Notes under the pieces: model-generated
The model's input: the letters and a program-made list of their open reading frames with translations, nothing else
What the model was told of the DNA's origin: nothing
Database searches by the model: none
Shown here: in pieces, positions 52,736-61,588 of the stretch
Layout of the letters: the number at the start of each line of letters is the position of its first letter
Position numbering within the stretch: the first letter of the stretch is position 1
Position numbers and translations under genes: made by a program
Origin: JBBSEX01 sp038239345
Lineage (GTDB): Bacteria > Acidobacteriota > Terriglobia > Bryobacterales > Bryobacteraceae
Direction of reading: 5' to 3'
Length of the DNA stretch: 64,000 nt
Assembly (NCBI GenBank): GCA_038239345.1
Contig: JBBSEX010000006.1
Span: 62,001 to 126,000 of the forward strand

Positions 52736-53710
52736 ATGACGAAACTAATCAGCTTGCTCATAGCGGCCATCGCCGCACCAGGGCTCGGACAAAGCCAAAG
52801 CGGAGGAATGCGCCAGGTTGCGATTCCCGACCCCGTGCTGGACATGCCGGCGTGGACACTTACCGCGCCCGCCAACTGGAAAGTGGACGGCTCCATGCTA
52901 GTGGGGTCTTCTTGCAACTCCGGTACTTCGCCGGCCTTCCGGGCGTCGAGTCCCGATGGCCTGACGGGCGCCTACCTTTTGCCGCGGAGCGATTGGGCCT
53001 GGGGCGCAAACATCCGCCCAACGAACGATTGTTTGCCCTTTCACGAAGCTCTGAGCGCGAAGGATTTTCTGACCTACTTCATCCGCGTTCGGGGTCTGGG
53101 CTATGTCAGCGATGAGCCGGTTCCCGAACTGGCAAACATGCGCCGTAACAACGATGCATTCAACCAGCAGGCGAGAGGCACAATGCAGATGACTGGTGAC
53201 TTGGCCCGCTATCTGGTCCGTTACTCTCTGAACGGCAAGGATACCGAGGAGAGGATCACGGCCACTGTAACTTGCACGGATAGCATGGTGCTGGGCATCG
53301 GACATCAGTATGGATGCTCGGCCTTTGTCACGCGCTGGTTCGCGCCGTACGGAAAATTACAGGCTATGATCCCGACTTTCCAGGCGATGGCGATGACACT
53401 CAACCAGCCATGGATGGACCAATGGACCGCGGTAATGATTCGCGGAATTCGCGCTAAAACGCAACGCCAGACCGAAGCGCTGCTGGAGCAAGGAAGACTC
53501 GCCCAGGCGCAACGAATGAATCAGCACCAGGATTTCATGAATAGCATGCAGCGCGGCCGCGAAATCCGCAATGAGCGTTTTCAGGAAGGGCAATATCTGA
53601 AACAAAAGAACAAGGAAGATTATGTCGATTACATTCTGGACTGCCAGCGCGCTTCAAACGGCACCATCCGGGTTGCCGTCGGCAATTGCCAAGCTCGCCA
53701 AACGCAGTAG
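52736..53710 (+). CDS. Secreted protein of unknown family
   Basis: A 324-residue protein with signal peptide MTKLISLLIAAIAAPGLGQS, a globular region (about 30-235) with several Cys (SSCNSGTS, NDCLPF, TVTCTD, QYGCSA) and a C-terminal helical coiled-coil-like part rich in Gln/Arg (RQTEALLEQGRLAQAQRMNQHQDF) that ends DYILDCQRASNGTIRVAVGNC. No family recognised. The ATG at 52736 fits the signal peptide; the frame is open 15 codons earlier. The 186 bp upstream contain no gene. Confidence 0.6.
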   Translation: MTKLISLLIAAIAAPGLGQSQSGGMRQVAIPDPVLDMPAWTLTAPANWKVDGSMLVGSSCNSGTSPAFRASSPDGLTGAYLLPRSDWAWGANIRPTNDCLPFHEALSAKDFLTYFIRVRGLGYVSDEPVPELANMRRNNDAFNQQARGTMQMTGDLARYLVRYSLNGKDTEERITATVTCTDSMVLGIGHQYGCSAFVTRWFAPYGKLQAMIPTFQAMAMTLNQPWMDQWTAVMIRGIRAKTQRQTEALLEQGRLAQAQRMNQHQDFMNSMQRGREIRNERFQEGQYLKQKNKEDYVDYILDCQRASNGTIRVAVGNCQARQTQ

Positions 53711-53719
53711 GAGCTGGAT

Positions 53720-53959
53720 CTAGGCGGCACTTCGTCGTCGTCCCAGCCACCATTTCCGCCCGGCGACTACGGCCCACACGGCTTCCACTAATCCGAATGG
53801 CCACGCGCCTTGTAGAAATCCGTAAATGGAACCGAGTACGCAGGCGGCGGAGAAGCCTAGAATATACCAGTGGTTCCGCTCTTCCAGCGCATAGCAAACT
53901 AACCCGGCGCTGACGGCGAACAATCCAAAGATGGTCAGCCCGTCTAAGCCGAAAGTCAT
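53720..53959 (-). CDS. Small integral membrane protein, unknown function
   Basis: A 79-residue protein with three closely packed hydrophobic segments (LTIFGLFAVSAGLVCYAL, WYILGFSAACVLGSIYGFL, PFGLVEAVWAVVAGRKWWLG) and a basic tail. Its ATG is 2 bp after the HlyD-family stop, so they are co-transcribed. It has the look of conserved small 'cytosine-rich region' CBU_0592-like proteins, but I do not claim the family. Confidence 0.6.
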   Translation of the reverse strand: MTFGLDGLTIFGLFAVSAGLVCYALEERNHWYILGFSAACVLGSIYGFLQGAWPFGLVEAVWAVVAGRKWWLGRRRSAA

Positions 53960-53961
53960 CG

Positions 53962-55170
53962 TTAGGGGTAAACGGGCTTGACGCTCATTGCGTCTTTTAA
54001 CACCCGGTCGCTTGGAAGCGCGACGGAATCGCCTTGATTCACGCCTTCCACCTGTGAGCGGGTGGTGCTTGATAGGGCCAACTTCACTTTCTTCCAGTGA
54101 ATTTGATTGCCAATCAACACATACAGGCCCGGCTCACCATTCACCCGCTGGATTGCCTCTTTCGGCACTACCATGGCATTCGCCGCGCTGCCCGTGCGAA
54201 CTTCGGCGTTGATGTTTGTGCCTGGTAACAAATCGCGATCCGGATTTTCGATATTGCAAACAACTTCGCCAACCTGCCGCGTCCCCAGGGGAACGATTTG
54301 CGAGGGCATCTTCTCCACCTCGCCTTTCCATTGACGCCCCGGCATCGCGTCCCAGGTAATGGCTACGGGCATTCCCCGCGCCACCCGCCCTAGTTCCGGC
54401 TCATCAACATAAACAGTGACGTGGACCCGTTCCAGATGCCCGATATTCGCCACCAGATCGCCTGGATTCAGATAGGCGCCTTTCTTCAGATCGAACTGGT
54501 ACACCGTCCCGCCAATCGGCGCGTGAACCGTGCTCATGTCGATTCGCTGCTTGGCAAGTCTGGCCGCGGCTTCGGCATCATGCAACTTCGCCAGCGCGAT
54601 CGTCTTGTCGCCCGACGCCACTAGCGAACCGCGCTTCTGCTCAAATGAATCCGCTTGTAAGTGGGCCCGGTCCAGCCGCTCTTTGGCCGTCCGCACTTCC
54701 TGCGCGGTGGCCGCCTGTTTCTCCGCCATGCGCTTCAGCGAATCATAATCCTGCTGGGCGTTTTGAATTTCCAGGCGTGCCCTGGCGGCGCCGGAATCGA
54801 TGTCCGTCAGGTCGGTAGCCCGGCCGCCTTTACCGATCACATCCAGTTCTGCCCGGGCGGCGGCGATGCGGGCCTGCGCCGATGCCAAATCCGCCTGTGC
54901 TTCCTGGGCGTTCAGGGAAACAAGCGCCTGGCCGGGACTGATGTTTTGCCCTTTCTGGACGAAAATATCGGCCACCGACCCAGCCCGTTCCGCCCGCGCC
55001 GATGCCCAATCGATGGGCTCAACCTTGCCATTGGTGGGCAGTGTCGCCACAATCGTTTCCCGCGTCACCTTGGTGAAAGGAACCTCCGGCGCCCCGTTCC
55101 GCCCGATAGCCAGAAACCAGGTCAATACAATCGTCGCCAACCCGATCAAAACCAAAAGCAGCTTTCTCAA
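53962..55170 (-). CDS. HlyD-family periplasmic adaptor (RND/MacA-like)
   Basis: A 402-residue membrane-fusion protein. Single N-terminal helix (LLVLIGLATIVLTWFLAIG), a biotinyl-lipoyl hammer (VADIFVQKGQNISPGQALVSL), a long coiled-coil hairpin (about 100-190), the second lipoyl half (VHAPIGGTVYQFDLKKGAYLNPGDLVANIG) and a beta-barrel domain. It links an inner-membrane pump to an outer-membrane channel. No transporter gene lies beside it, so it may serve one of the orphan permeases or a pump elsewhere. It follows the 179-residue gene by 28 bp. Confidence 0.9.
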   Translation of the reverse strand: MRKLLLVLIGLATIVLTWFLAIGRNGAPEVPFTKVTRETIVATLPTNGKVEPIDWASARAERAGSVADIFVQKGQNISPGQALVSLNAQEAQADLASAQARIAAARAELDVIGKGGRATDLTDIDSGAARARLEIQNAQQDYDSLKRMAEKQAATAQEVRTAKERLDRAHLQADSFEQKRGSLVASGDKTIALAKLHDAEAAARLAKQRIDMSTVHAPIGGTVYQFDLKKGAYLNPGDLVANIGHLERVHVTVYVDEPELGRVARGMPVAITWDAMPGRQWKGEVEKMPSQIVPLGTRQVGEVVCNIENPDRDLLPGTNINAEVRTGSAANAMVVPKEAIQRVNGEPGLYVLIGNQIHWKKVKLALSSTTRSQVEGVNQGDSVALPSDRVLKDAMSVKPVYP

Positions 55171-55198
55171 GCGCGGATCTCCGTTTTCAATATCGGTA

Positions 55199-55738
55199 TC
55201 AACTTGTCCTCGCGCAATAGTCGAATAGGATCTCCCATTCGGCTCTCTGAACTTCCCGCGCCACCTGCTCGGCGGCGGAATCGACGCTCGCGTTTATGCA
55301 ATATTCCACAAATGCCAGCGGATCCCAATCTCCGCTCCAATGCAACGAAGTACTCGGATAACGCTCGACGATTTCCCGGGCCGCCGCGCCAATCGCCGGA
55401 AAGGTGGCATGCTTCCCTACCAGCCGGAACCAGTAACCGGAATTCGACGAATCCCGCTCCTGGCGATGGACGATTGCGTGCCAGAAACTACCTTCGGCCG
55501 ACTCATCCGCCTGGGCTCGATCATGCGCTTCGGCCCAGCAGGAGAAATACAGCCAGAGACCGGTTTCGGCTGCGGCGGGGTTGACAGAATTTTGAAACAA
55601 CGACTGCTTAGATGCCGCAATTCGCTGCGCGGCTTCGTCCGATGAACAAGGCGTGATCCGCAATGGCATCAGACGCTTGGGCTCAAGCGCCAAAATGTCA
55701 GCTACCGCGGGGCCATACGCTGTCAGGTCAAACGGCAT
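55199..55738 (-). CDS. Conserved hypothetical protein
   Basis: A 179-residue soluble protein with no signal peptide. Distinct segments include ETGLWLYFSCWAEAHDRAQ, EGSFWHAIVHRQERDSSNSGYWFRLVGKH and LHWSGDWDPLAFVEYC. The His, Arg, Asn and Trp-rich centre suggests a binding or enzymatic pocket, but I know no family function. It is first of a minus-strand run with the HlyD-like and small membrane genes. Confidence 0.65.
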   Translation of the reverse strand: MPFDLTAYGPAVADILALEPKRLMPLRITPCSSDEAAQRIAASKQSLFQNSVNPAAAETGLWLYFSCWAEAHDRAQADESAEGSFWHAIVHRQERDSSNSGYWFRLVGKHATFPAIGAAAREIVERYPSTSLHWSGDWDPLAFVEYCINASVDSAAEQVAREVQRAEWEILFDYCARTS

Positions 55739-55823
55739 CGGATAATCTCTATTTTGGCAGGTTCGCGCGGGAAACGGAATTATCGTAGCCGGGGGCGATC
55801 TTCTATGCGGTACAAAGGAGAAG

Positions 55824-56582
55824 ATGGCGAAAAAGACGGCTCTGGTATTATCCGCCGGCGGATTGTTCGGAGCCTATCAGGCAGGCGTATGGAAATCTCT
55901 GGAGAAGCAGTTTCGGCCCGATCTGGTTGTTGGCGCATCGATCGGATCTCTGAATGGATGGGCCATCGCCGGAGGCTGTTCGGGCAAAGACCTGGAGGAC
56001 TACTGGCTGAATACGGAATTTGGCCGCCGGCATCGTCTGCGTGTGCCTCGATCGCCGATTCAGGGCATCCTCGATAACCGCCCGCTCCAGAAAATGGTCC
56101 GGCAGTTATACGATGGATACCAGCCCAAGGTGGAGTTCGCCGTCGTTCTTACCGACCTTCTGCGCCTGCGGCCGAAGATCTTCCGCGGTCCCGATGTTAC
56201 CTGGCAGCATCTTGCGGCGTCCTGTGCGATTCTCGGGTTTCTGGATCAATATCGAATCAATGGGCGAACCTACACCGATGGAGGCCTGCTTGCGGCAAAC
56301 CCAATCTGGGCGGCTGCGGCGATGGGAGCCGAGCGGATTATTTCCATCAATGTCCTGCCCCGCCTGCCGTCCCACTTTCTTAGCATGATGGTGGCCGGCT
56401 TACGCCGCGCCGCGCGGTTCCAGGCGCACATCCCCGATAACATTGAAGTGATTCAAGTGGGTCCGAAAGAACTGATGGGTAGTGTTAGAGATGCAATGGT
56501 GTGGGATCGTGGCCGGATCGAGCGCTGGATTGGGCTTGGCGAAGAAGCGGTCGCGAAAACATGCCATTCAGAAATGTTTTGA
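55824..56582 (+). CDS. Patatin-like phospholipase
   Basis: A 252-residue patatin-fold hydrolase. The oxyanion loop SAGGLFGAYQAGV (10-22) precedes the nucleophile Ser39 in GASIGS, and Asp152 in TDGG completes the dyad. It would deacylate lipids at or near the inner face of the membrane; no signal peptide is seen. A strong AAGGAG lies 6 nt before the ATG. The next gene follows within 20 bp. Confidence 0.92.
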   Translation: MAKKTALVLSAGGLFGAYQAGVWKSLEKQFRPDLVVGASIGSLNGWAIAGGCSGKDLEDYWLNTEFGRRHRLRVPRSPIQGILDNRPLQKMVRQLYDGYQPKVEFAVVLTDLLRLRPKIFRGPDVTWQHLAASCAILGFLDQYRINGRTYTDGGLLAANPIWAAAAMGAERIISINVLPRLPSHFLSMMVAGLRRAARFQAHIPDNIEVIQVGPKELMGSVRDAMVWDRGRIERWIGLGEEAVAKTCHSEMF

Positions 56583-56600
56583 AGGATAATAAGCAAGAGT

Positions 56601-56900
56601 ATGCCAGCCTATCGCATCTTCCGCCTGAAGGAAAACCTACGCCAGCAATTTCGCTGGGCCCCCCATGTCAGCGGGCTGGCGAGCGCCAAGCCGAAGGACT
56701 ACGAAGAGGACATCGTCATCGAGGCGTTAACCCCTTACGCCGCATGGACGGAACTCCGCAGCGCGGAACGGCCCCTGCAAGTGGGAGACCTGCTGGATCT
56801 GGGCGCGGGTGAATTGCGCATCTTAAAGTATGTAGGCTTTGAGGAAGCGCAATGGATTCTGCCCGAGATGAAAGCCGATTTAGGAAGCGTCCCCCAATAA
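56601..56900 (+). CDS. Conserved hypothetical protein (99 residues)
   Basis: A small soluble protein, MPAYRIFRLKENLRQQFRW at the N-terminus and ELRSAERPLQVGDLLDLGAGELRILKYVGFEEAQWILP in the second half, which reads like a beta-barrel. It sits 18 bp after the patatin and 16 bp before the glycosyltransferase, so it belongs to that operon. No function recognised. Confidence 0.7.
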   Translation: MPAYRIFRLKENLRQQFRWAPHVSGLASAKPKDYEEDIVIEALTPYAAWTELRSAERPLQVGDLLDLGAGELRILKYVGFEEAQWILPEMKADLGSVPQ

Positions 56901-56916
56901 ACGTTCGGCTAGCCGG

Positions 56917-58110
56917 ATGCGCATCCTCTTTATTTCACCGCGCCAGGCGCTACCGCTTACCAGTGGCGCCAAGCTGCGCGATTACTATCTGGCCCGCGCT
57001 CTTGGCAGGCGAAACGATCTGGTATATCTTCATTTCCAAGATCCCCTGGCAGGAGAGTTCGACGCTGCGGAATTTTCCTTCGCCCAAAAGCTAGTCTCAG
57101 TCCCTAAGCCGCGCGGCTACACGCTCCGGAAGATCGCTCGCGGTTTGTTTGGTCGGTGGCCGATATCCGTCGTCAATTATCTGGATGCCGCAATGACCGA
57201 GGCGATCTCCTCATTAGCCCGCGATCATAGCTTCGATCTCATTCACCTCGATGCGATTCAGATGGCCGGATATGGGCCCTTGCTCGCGGCCAAATTCCCT
57301 AAGGTTCCCATTGTTTATGACTGGCATAATATCGAATCGGAACTGATGGCCCGCTTCAGTGCCAACACGAATTCTCCGCTGAAGCGAATGTATGCCTCGA
57401 TGACCGCCCGGCGCTTGGCCAAGCTGGAACGTTGGATTCTGAAGAATAGCTTCGGACACGTGGTTTGTAGCGCTAGGGAGCAAGCGCAGCTCTTGCGAAT
57501 CGAACCCGGCGCGCGCGTGAGCGTTATCGATAACGGCGTCGATACCGAAGCGTTTGCAGAAGCGGCTGGATCGGCGAAGGAGCGGAAGCGCATCGTTTTT
57601 GTGGGATCGATGAACTATCACGCCAATGTCGAAGCAGCCGCTTACTTCACCATTGAGCTTTGGCCGGCGGTGCAGGCTCGATTTCCGCAGTGGACGCTGA
57701 CACTGGTGGGCTCAAATCCAACACCCGGAGTTCGAGCGTTGGGCGAAATTGCGGGCGTTGCGGTAACTGGCACCGTCGAGGATATCCGCCCCTATTACGA
57801 AGAGGCGGTGGCGGCGATCGTCCCGATTCGCACCGCCGGCGGCACGCGCTTAAAAATATTGGAAGCGATGGCTGCCGGCGTTCCCGTGGTGTCGACGACG
57901 ATCGGAGCGGAAGGTTTGGATGTGACTCCTGGTGAGAGCATCCTGATTGCCGATGGAGAATCGCAATGGATGGACGCCTTCACTTCACTTCTGGAACCCG
58001 CCGCGTGGAACCGGCTGGCCGCTGGGGGCCGTCACTTGACCCAGACGCAATACGATTGGAACCAGCTAGGTAATCGCCTGCATGATCTTTACGAAAGCTG
58101 GCTGCATTAA
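56917..58110 (+). CDS. GT4-family glycosyltransferase
   Basis: A 397-residue GT-B enzyme. The N-domain begins MRILFISPRQALPLTSGAKLRDYYLARALGRR; the C-domain holds RIVFVGSMNYHANVEAA, LTLVGSNPTPGVRAL and the nucleotide-sugar site AIVPIRTAGGTRLKILEAMAAGVPVVSTTIGAEGL, whose E-x7-E-type spacing is typical of GT4. It resembles the sugar transferases of exopolysaccharide loci, but there is no such locus here. Cytosolic, membrane-associated. Confidence 0.88.
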   Translation: MRILFISPRQALPLTSGAKLRDYYLARALGRRNDLVYLHFQDPLAGEFDAAEFSFAQKLVSVPKPRGYTLRKIARGLFGRWPISVVNYLDAAMTEAISSLARDHSFDLIHLDAIQMAGYGPLLAAKFPKVPIVYDWHNIESELMARFSANTNSPLKRMYASMTARRLAKLERWILKNSFGHVVCSAREQAQLLRIEPGARVSVIDNGVDTEAFAEAAGSAKERKRIVFVGSMNYHANVEAAAYFTIELWPAVQARFPQWTLTLVGSNPTPGVRALGEIAGVAVTGTVEDIRPYYEEAVAAIVPIRTAGGTRLKILEAMAAGVPVVSTTIGAEGLDVTPGESILIADGESQWMDAFTSLLEPAAWNRLAAGGRHLTQTQYDWNQLGNRLHDLYESWLH

Positions 58111-58149
58111 ATAAGGGAAATCCTCCCCCACGCCGCCGTTAAGAAGCGT

Positions 58150-58155
58150 TATGAT
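58150..58155 (+). promoter_or_regulatory. -10 box of the LigT-like gene (leaderless)
   Basis: TATGAT ends 8 nt before the ATG at 58164, in a 53-bp gap behind the glycosyltransferase. Its distance matches the other leaderless promoters in the window. Confidence 0.45.
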
Positions 58156-58163
58156 GAGGGCGT

Positions 58164-58718
58164 ATGGGCTGTTCGAGCATTGGCTCCGGCATCAACTTAT
58201 TTGCGTTGGTTGCCTATATTCCCGATCCTCTGGGTGGATTTTTGGATCGGCTCCGAGCGGAATTGGTTCCCGGCTGTGTCTCTCGTTCTCATGTAACGAT
58301 CCTCCCGCCCCGTCCCCTGGAACATTCTGACGCTGCCGTCGACCAGATTTTGGGCTCCATCTCCGATCGTCAACCTTTCACGGTGAAGCTCGGTGAAATT
58401 GAGATTTTTCCAGCTACGCAAGTCGTTTATCTGAGTGTGAGCGAGGGAACGGGCAAGCTCGCCGAACTGCATTCGGAGCTCAACCTGAAGAACCTCTCGT
58501 TCAATGAAAATTTCGAATATCATCCCCACGTGACACTCGCGCAGGATCTGCCCGCGGGAACGGGGAGCGCGGCTGCAGCGTTAGCGAGACAACGGTGGGC
58601 TGCTTATCCCTATACCCGGAACTTCCAGGTGACCGAGTTGCACTTCGTCCAAAACGCGGGCATTGGAGATCGAAAAGGCGGCACCTGGGTTGACCTGGTG
58701 CAGTGCCGGCTCAAGTAA
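58164..58718 (+). CDS. 2H phosphoesterase (2'-5' RNA ligase/LigT family)
   Basis: A 184-residue 2H-superfamily protein with its two H-x-T motifs: His43-Val-Thr45 in SHVTILPP, and His122-Val-Thr124 in YHPHVTLAQ. Relatives ligate or hydrolyse 2'-5' RNA bonds or open cyclic phosphodiesters. The first 13 residues (MGCSSIGSGINLF) may be an extension; no other start fits. Convergent with the next gene, one base apart. Confidence 0.87.
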   Translation: MGCSSIGSGINLFALVAYIPDPLGGFLDRLRAELVPGCVSRSHVTILPPRPLEHSDAAVDQILGSISDRQPFTVKLGEIEIFPATQVVYLSVSEGTGKLAELHSELNLKNLSFNENFEYHPHVTLAQDLPAGTGSAAAALARQRWAAYPYTRNFQVTELHFVQNAGIGDRKGGTWVDLVQCRLK

Positions 58719-58719
58719 T

Positions 58720-59208
58720 CTATTCAAATAATTCGATTTGATCTTTTGCAATCGCCAACTTACTCTTCCTCGGCCGCTTAAACGGCGTACCCACCACGCC
58801 TAGGATCTGAATGCTGGAAAGCGCTCCCCGGGGCACGAACACACGCTGATTTTGGAATGACGGATTGGGCGGAATCAAGCTGAATCCGGCGGGATCCAGA
58901 AGCAACAGGTTGCTGGACAGAACGCCGTCAATGGCATCGCCATCGCGGAACTGCGCTCGCACCCATAACCCTTCCATTTTAGGACGTGTGGAGAAGAATC
59001 GCTTTGGCTTCCAAACCTCGCTGTGCTCAAAATCCCTAAGAAAACAAATAGCCTTAACCTCCGGATAGGGGGCCAGAAGCATGGTTCCCGTAGTGCTGAG
59101 AAGTTCGACGCCCTGTTCCTGCAGATAGCTTTGCGGGCTGACAAATCCCGTTAGCGGTTCGCGGTCAAAACGCTCAACCAGCACTTTTTTGTTGGTAGAA
59201 CTGGCCAA
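58720..59208 (-). CDS. Conserved hypothetical protein (162 residues)
   Basis: A soluble protein: an N-terminal VLVERFDREPLTGFVSPQSYLQEQGVELLS region, then AICFLRDFEHSE and FRDGDAIDGVLSSNLLLLDPAGFSLIPP. The strand-rich pattern suggests two repeated Sm-like or PilZ-like small barrels (G-F-V and G-V-L positions), seen in Acidobacteriota proteins of unknown role. No signal peptide, and no confident family. Confidence 0.65.
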   Translation of the reverse strand: MASSTNKKVLVERFDREPLTGFVSPQSYLQEQGVELLSTTGTMLLAPYPEVKAICFLRDFEHSEVWKPKRFFSTRPKMEGLWVRAQFRDGDAIDGVLSSNLLLLDPAGFSLIPPNPSFQNQRVFVPRGALSSIQILGVVGTPFKRPRKSKLAIAKDQIELFE

Positions 59209-59258
59209 AGTACGTCCTTACTAAAATCGCGCGCTTCCAAACAATTTTGCGGTTATTG

Positions 59259-59264
59259 TATCAT
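59259..59264 (+). promoter_or_regulatory. -10 box of the recombinase gene (leaderless)
   Basis: TATCAT ends 7 nt before the ATG at 59272. The spacing repeats the pattern seen for other genes here. Confidence 0.4.
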
Positions 59265-59271
59265 TGGCTCA

Positions 59272-60165
59272 ATGCAGAGTGCTGTTTCACTCTCGGCGCG
59301 GGTTAAATCCTTCCTGGCTTATTGCCGGATTGAGAAGGGTTTAGCGGCCAATTCCCTGGACGCATACCGCCGCGACCTGAGACGCTTTGCCTCCTCCTTC
59401 GGCCCCGATGCCGCACCGCCGGATGCCGAAGCGGTAAGGATTTACGTGGATGCACTCGCTCCCGAGGGCCTCTCCAGCCGTTCGGCGGCGAGACACATCA
59501 CGACCCTTCGCAATTTCTACGGATTCCTGTTGCAGGAAGGTATTCTTTCCACCAACCCGACCGAATTTCTAGCGGTTCCCAAGCAGTGGAGTACCATCCC
59601 CAAATATCTGAACTTGGCGCAGATCGAACAGCTTCTGGCAGCTCCGGATCCCGCCAAGCCGACCGGACTGCGGGATCGCGCGATGCTTGAATTATTGTTC
59701 GCTACTGGCTTGAGGGTAAGCGAGTTATGCCGCGTGGAACTAACGGAATTAGCTCAGGAAATGGGAGTTCTACGGATCACCGGCAAGGGGAATAAGCAAC
59801 GGATTGTTCCGGTAGGCAAGTCGGCTCTAGCGGCTATCGCGACCTACATCGGCAACGGACGCCCAATGATTCTAAGGAGTCGGGGTAGCGCTCATTTGTT
59901 CGTAACGGCGCGCGGGGGCCCGATGACCCGCCAAGGGTTTTGGAAGCTGATCGTCGGCTATGGCAAACAGGTGGGAATCTTCCATAATCTGACGCCGCAC
60001 GTCTTACGTCATAGTTTTGCCACGCATTTACTGGAAGGCGGCGCCGATCTGCGAAGCGTGCAGACGATGCTGGGGCACGCCGATATTGCTACCACACAGA
60101 TATATACGCACGTCCTGCGCTCCCGTTTGAGAAAGACCGTGGATGAACATCACCCCCGTGCGTAA
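59272..60165 (+). CDS. xerD: Tyrosine recombinase, XerC/XerD type
   Basis: A 297-residue recombinase. An N-terminal SAM-like DNA-binding domain (FLAYCRIEKGLAANSLDAYRRDLRRF) precedes the catalytic domain with Arg148 (GLRVSEL), Lys172, His243 and Arg246 (HVLRHSFATHLLEGGADLRSVQ), His269 (LGHA) and Tyr278 (QIYTHV). It has the normal Xer length and sits outside any phage or integron, so chromosome-dimer resolution is the best guess; XerC versus XerD cannot be separated. Confidence 0.92.
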   Translation: MQSAVSLSARVKSFLAYCRIEKGLAANSLDAYRRDLRRFASSFGPDAAPPDAEAVRIYVDALAPEGLSSRSAARHITTLRNFYGFLLQEGILSTNPTEFLAVPKQWSTIPKYLNLAQIEQLLAAPDPAKPTGLRDRAMLELLFATGLRVSELCRVELTELAQEMGVLRITGKGNKQRIVPVGKSALAAIATYIGNGRPMILRSRGSAHLFVTARGGPMTRQGFWKLIVGYGKQVGIFHNLTPHVLRHSFATHLLEGGADLRSVQTMLGHADIATTQIYTHVLRSRLRKTVDEHHPRA

Positions 60166-60227
60166 GCGGCAAGAGCGGTCCGTGTTTCCCGGCACTTAGG
60201 GAAAAGAGAAGGGCGAAAGAGAGTGCG

Positions 60228-61541
60228 ATGAGCGATTACATGTTCATGCTGGAGAGTCACCTTAGCCCAGCGCAGAATGCTGTGGTTGGCGAGGTATTGG
60301 CGATGGCGGCGGAAACGAACTCGAGCCTGTTTCTGACCGGCGGCGCGATGCGTGATATGCTCGGCGGCTTTCCTATTCGTGACCTCGACTTCACAGTGGA
60401 AGGCAATGCGCTAAAATTTTCGAAGTTGCTGGCGCAGAAGACTGGTGCGGCGATTCTGGCCACCGACGAAAATCGCAAGACAAGCGAAATGCGCTTCCAG
60501 GCTGGGGTGATGGCAAGCATTGGAATGTCGCGCCAGGAGCGCTTTTCAAAGGCCGGCGGACGGCCGCAAGTGACACCCGCCAGCATTCACGAAGACCTGC
60601 GCTGCCGCGACTTTACGGTGAATGCCATCGCCCTTTCTTTGAACCGGGCGTCGCGCGGTTTACTGCTGGATCCAACGAATGGTTTAGCCGATATCGACCG
60701 CCGCGAACTCCGCGCTGCCGGCAATTACGCCCTCTATGACGATCCGATCCGCATCCTGCGTTTGATCCGCTTGAAGGCCCGCCTGGGATATGCGATCGAA
60801 GAGCGAACCCAATCGCAATATCGAAATGTCCGTGAAGCGGGGCTGGAGTTGAAGATTCCACCCGCCGGCCTATACGCAGAAATGCGGCACATGGCCGATG
60901 AACCCAATGTTGGCGAACTACTGCGAGTTCTTGACGAAGAAAAGCTGTTGACGTTGTTTTCCGCGGCGATGTCCGGCGCCAAGCTAAATCTACCCGGATT
61001 TGCGAAGCTTTTGAAGGCGCAGCAGATTGTACCGTTTGGCGTTGATCTTCATTTAGATAACCTCGGTTTGTTCCTGTATCTGTTTACTGAGAAGCTGACG
61101 CCGAAGGAGCGAGCTGGCTTGATCGACGCCACGGCGCTCTCAGCGGACGACATCGCGCTTTGGCAAAAACTGGAAGCCCGAGCGAAAAAGCTCGAGAAGG
61201 ATCTGCAAACCACGAAGCTGCAGCGGCCGTCTTTGCTGTATCAGCTGCTTTCCAAATCGGCGGGCGACCAGATTCTGTTTCTGCTTGTCCGGTCGCAGCA
61301 AAGGCTGGTGCAGGATCGTCTGCGCAACTATTTGCAAAAGTATCTGCCGGCCGCTCAGGAAGTGACGGATGAGGAAGTAGTGGCAAGCGGGGTGGACCGC
61401 CAATCGGGCAAATTCCAGAAAGCGAAAGAAGACCTGATCTCCGCCCGCCTGGATGCAAGGCCGAAGAAGGTACCGCTAGAGCAAATACCAGAACCCGCCC
61501 CCGTCGCCACACCGGCAAGAGGCCGTTCCTTTGGGGGCTGA
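60228..61541 (+). CDS. CCA-adding/poly(A) polymerase-type tRNA nucleotidyltransferase
   Basis: A 437-residue class II nucleotidyltransferase. FLTGGAMRDMLGGFPIRDLDF carries the GG motif (38-39) and the metal Asp52 and Asp54; ILRLIRLKARLGYAIE is the RRDxx/head-neck motif region. The C-terminal body is helical, and the last 40 residues are Lys/Pro/Ala-rich. CCA, A-only or poly(A) activity cannot be told apart by eye. AGAGAG lies just upstream. Probably ordinary housekeeping. Confidence 0.85.
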   Translation: MSDYMFMLESHLSPAQNAVVGEVLAMAAETNSSLFLTGGAMRDMLGGFPIRDLDFTVEGNALKFSKLLAQKTGAAILATDENRKTSEMRFQAGVMASIGMSRQERFSKAGGRPQVTPASIHEDLRCRDFTVNAIALSLNRASRGLLLDPTNGLADIDRRELRAAGNYALYDDPIRILRLIRLKARLGYAIEERTQSQYRNVREAGLELKIPPAGLYAEMRHMADEPNVGELLRVLDEEKLLTLFSAAMSGAKLNLPGFAKLLKAQQIVPFGVDLHLDNLGLFLYLFTEKLTPKERAGLIDATALSADDIALWQKLEARAKKLEKDLQTTKLQRPSLLYQLLSKSAGDQILFLLVRSQQRLVQDRLRNYLQKYLPAAQEVTDEEVVASGVDRQSGKFQKAKEDLISARLDARPKKVPLEQIPEPAPVATPARGRSFGG

Positions 61542-61588
61542 GCAGAGCGGCCCTTACGAACAGCGGCGAATCTCCCGATAGATTTCAG

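Noticed and set aside
59272..60165. Integron or phage integrase
   Set aside because: The length and motifs fit Xer, and no attC repeats, cassette genes or phage genes surround it.
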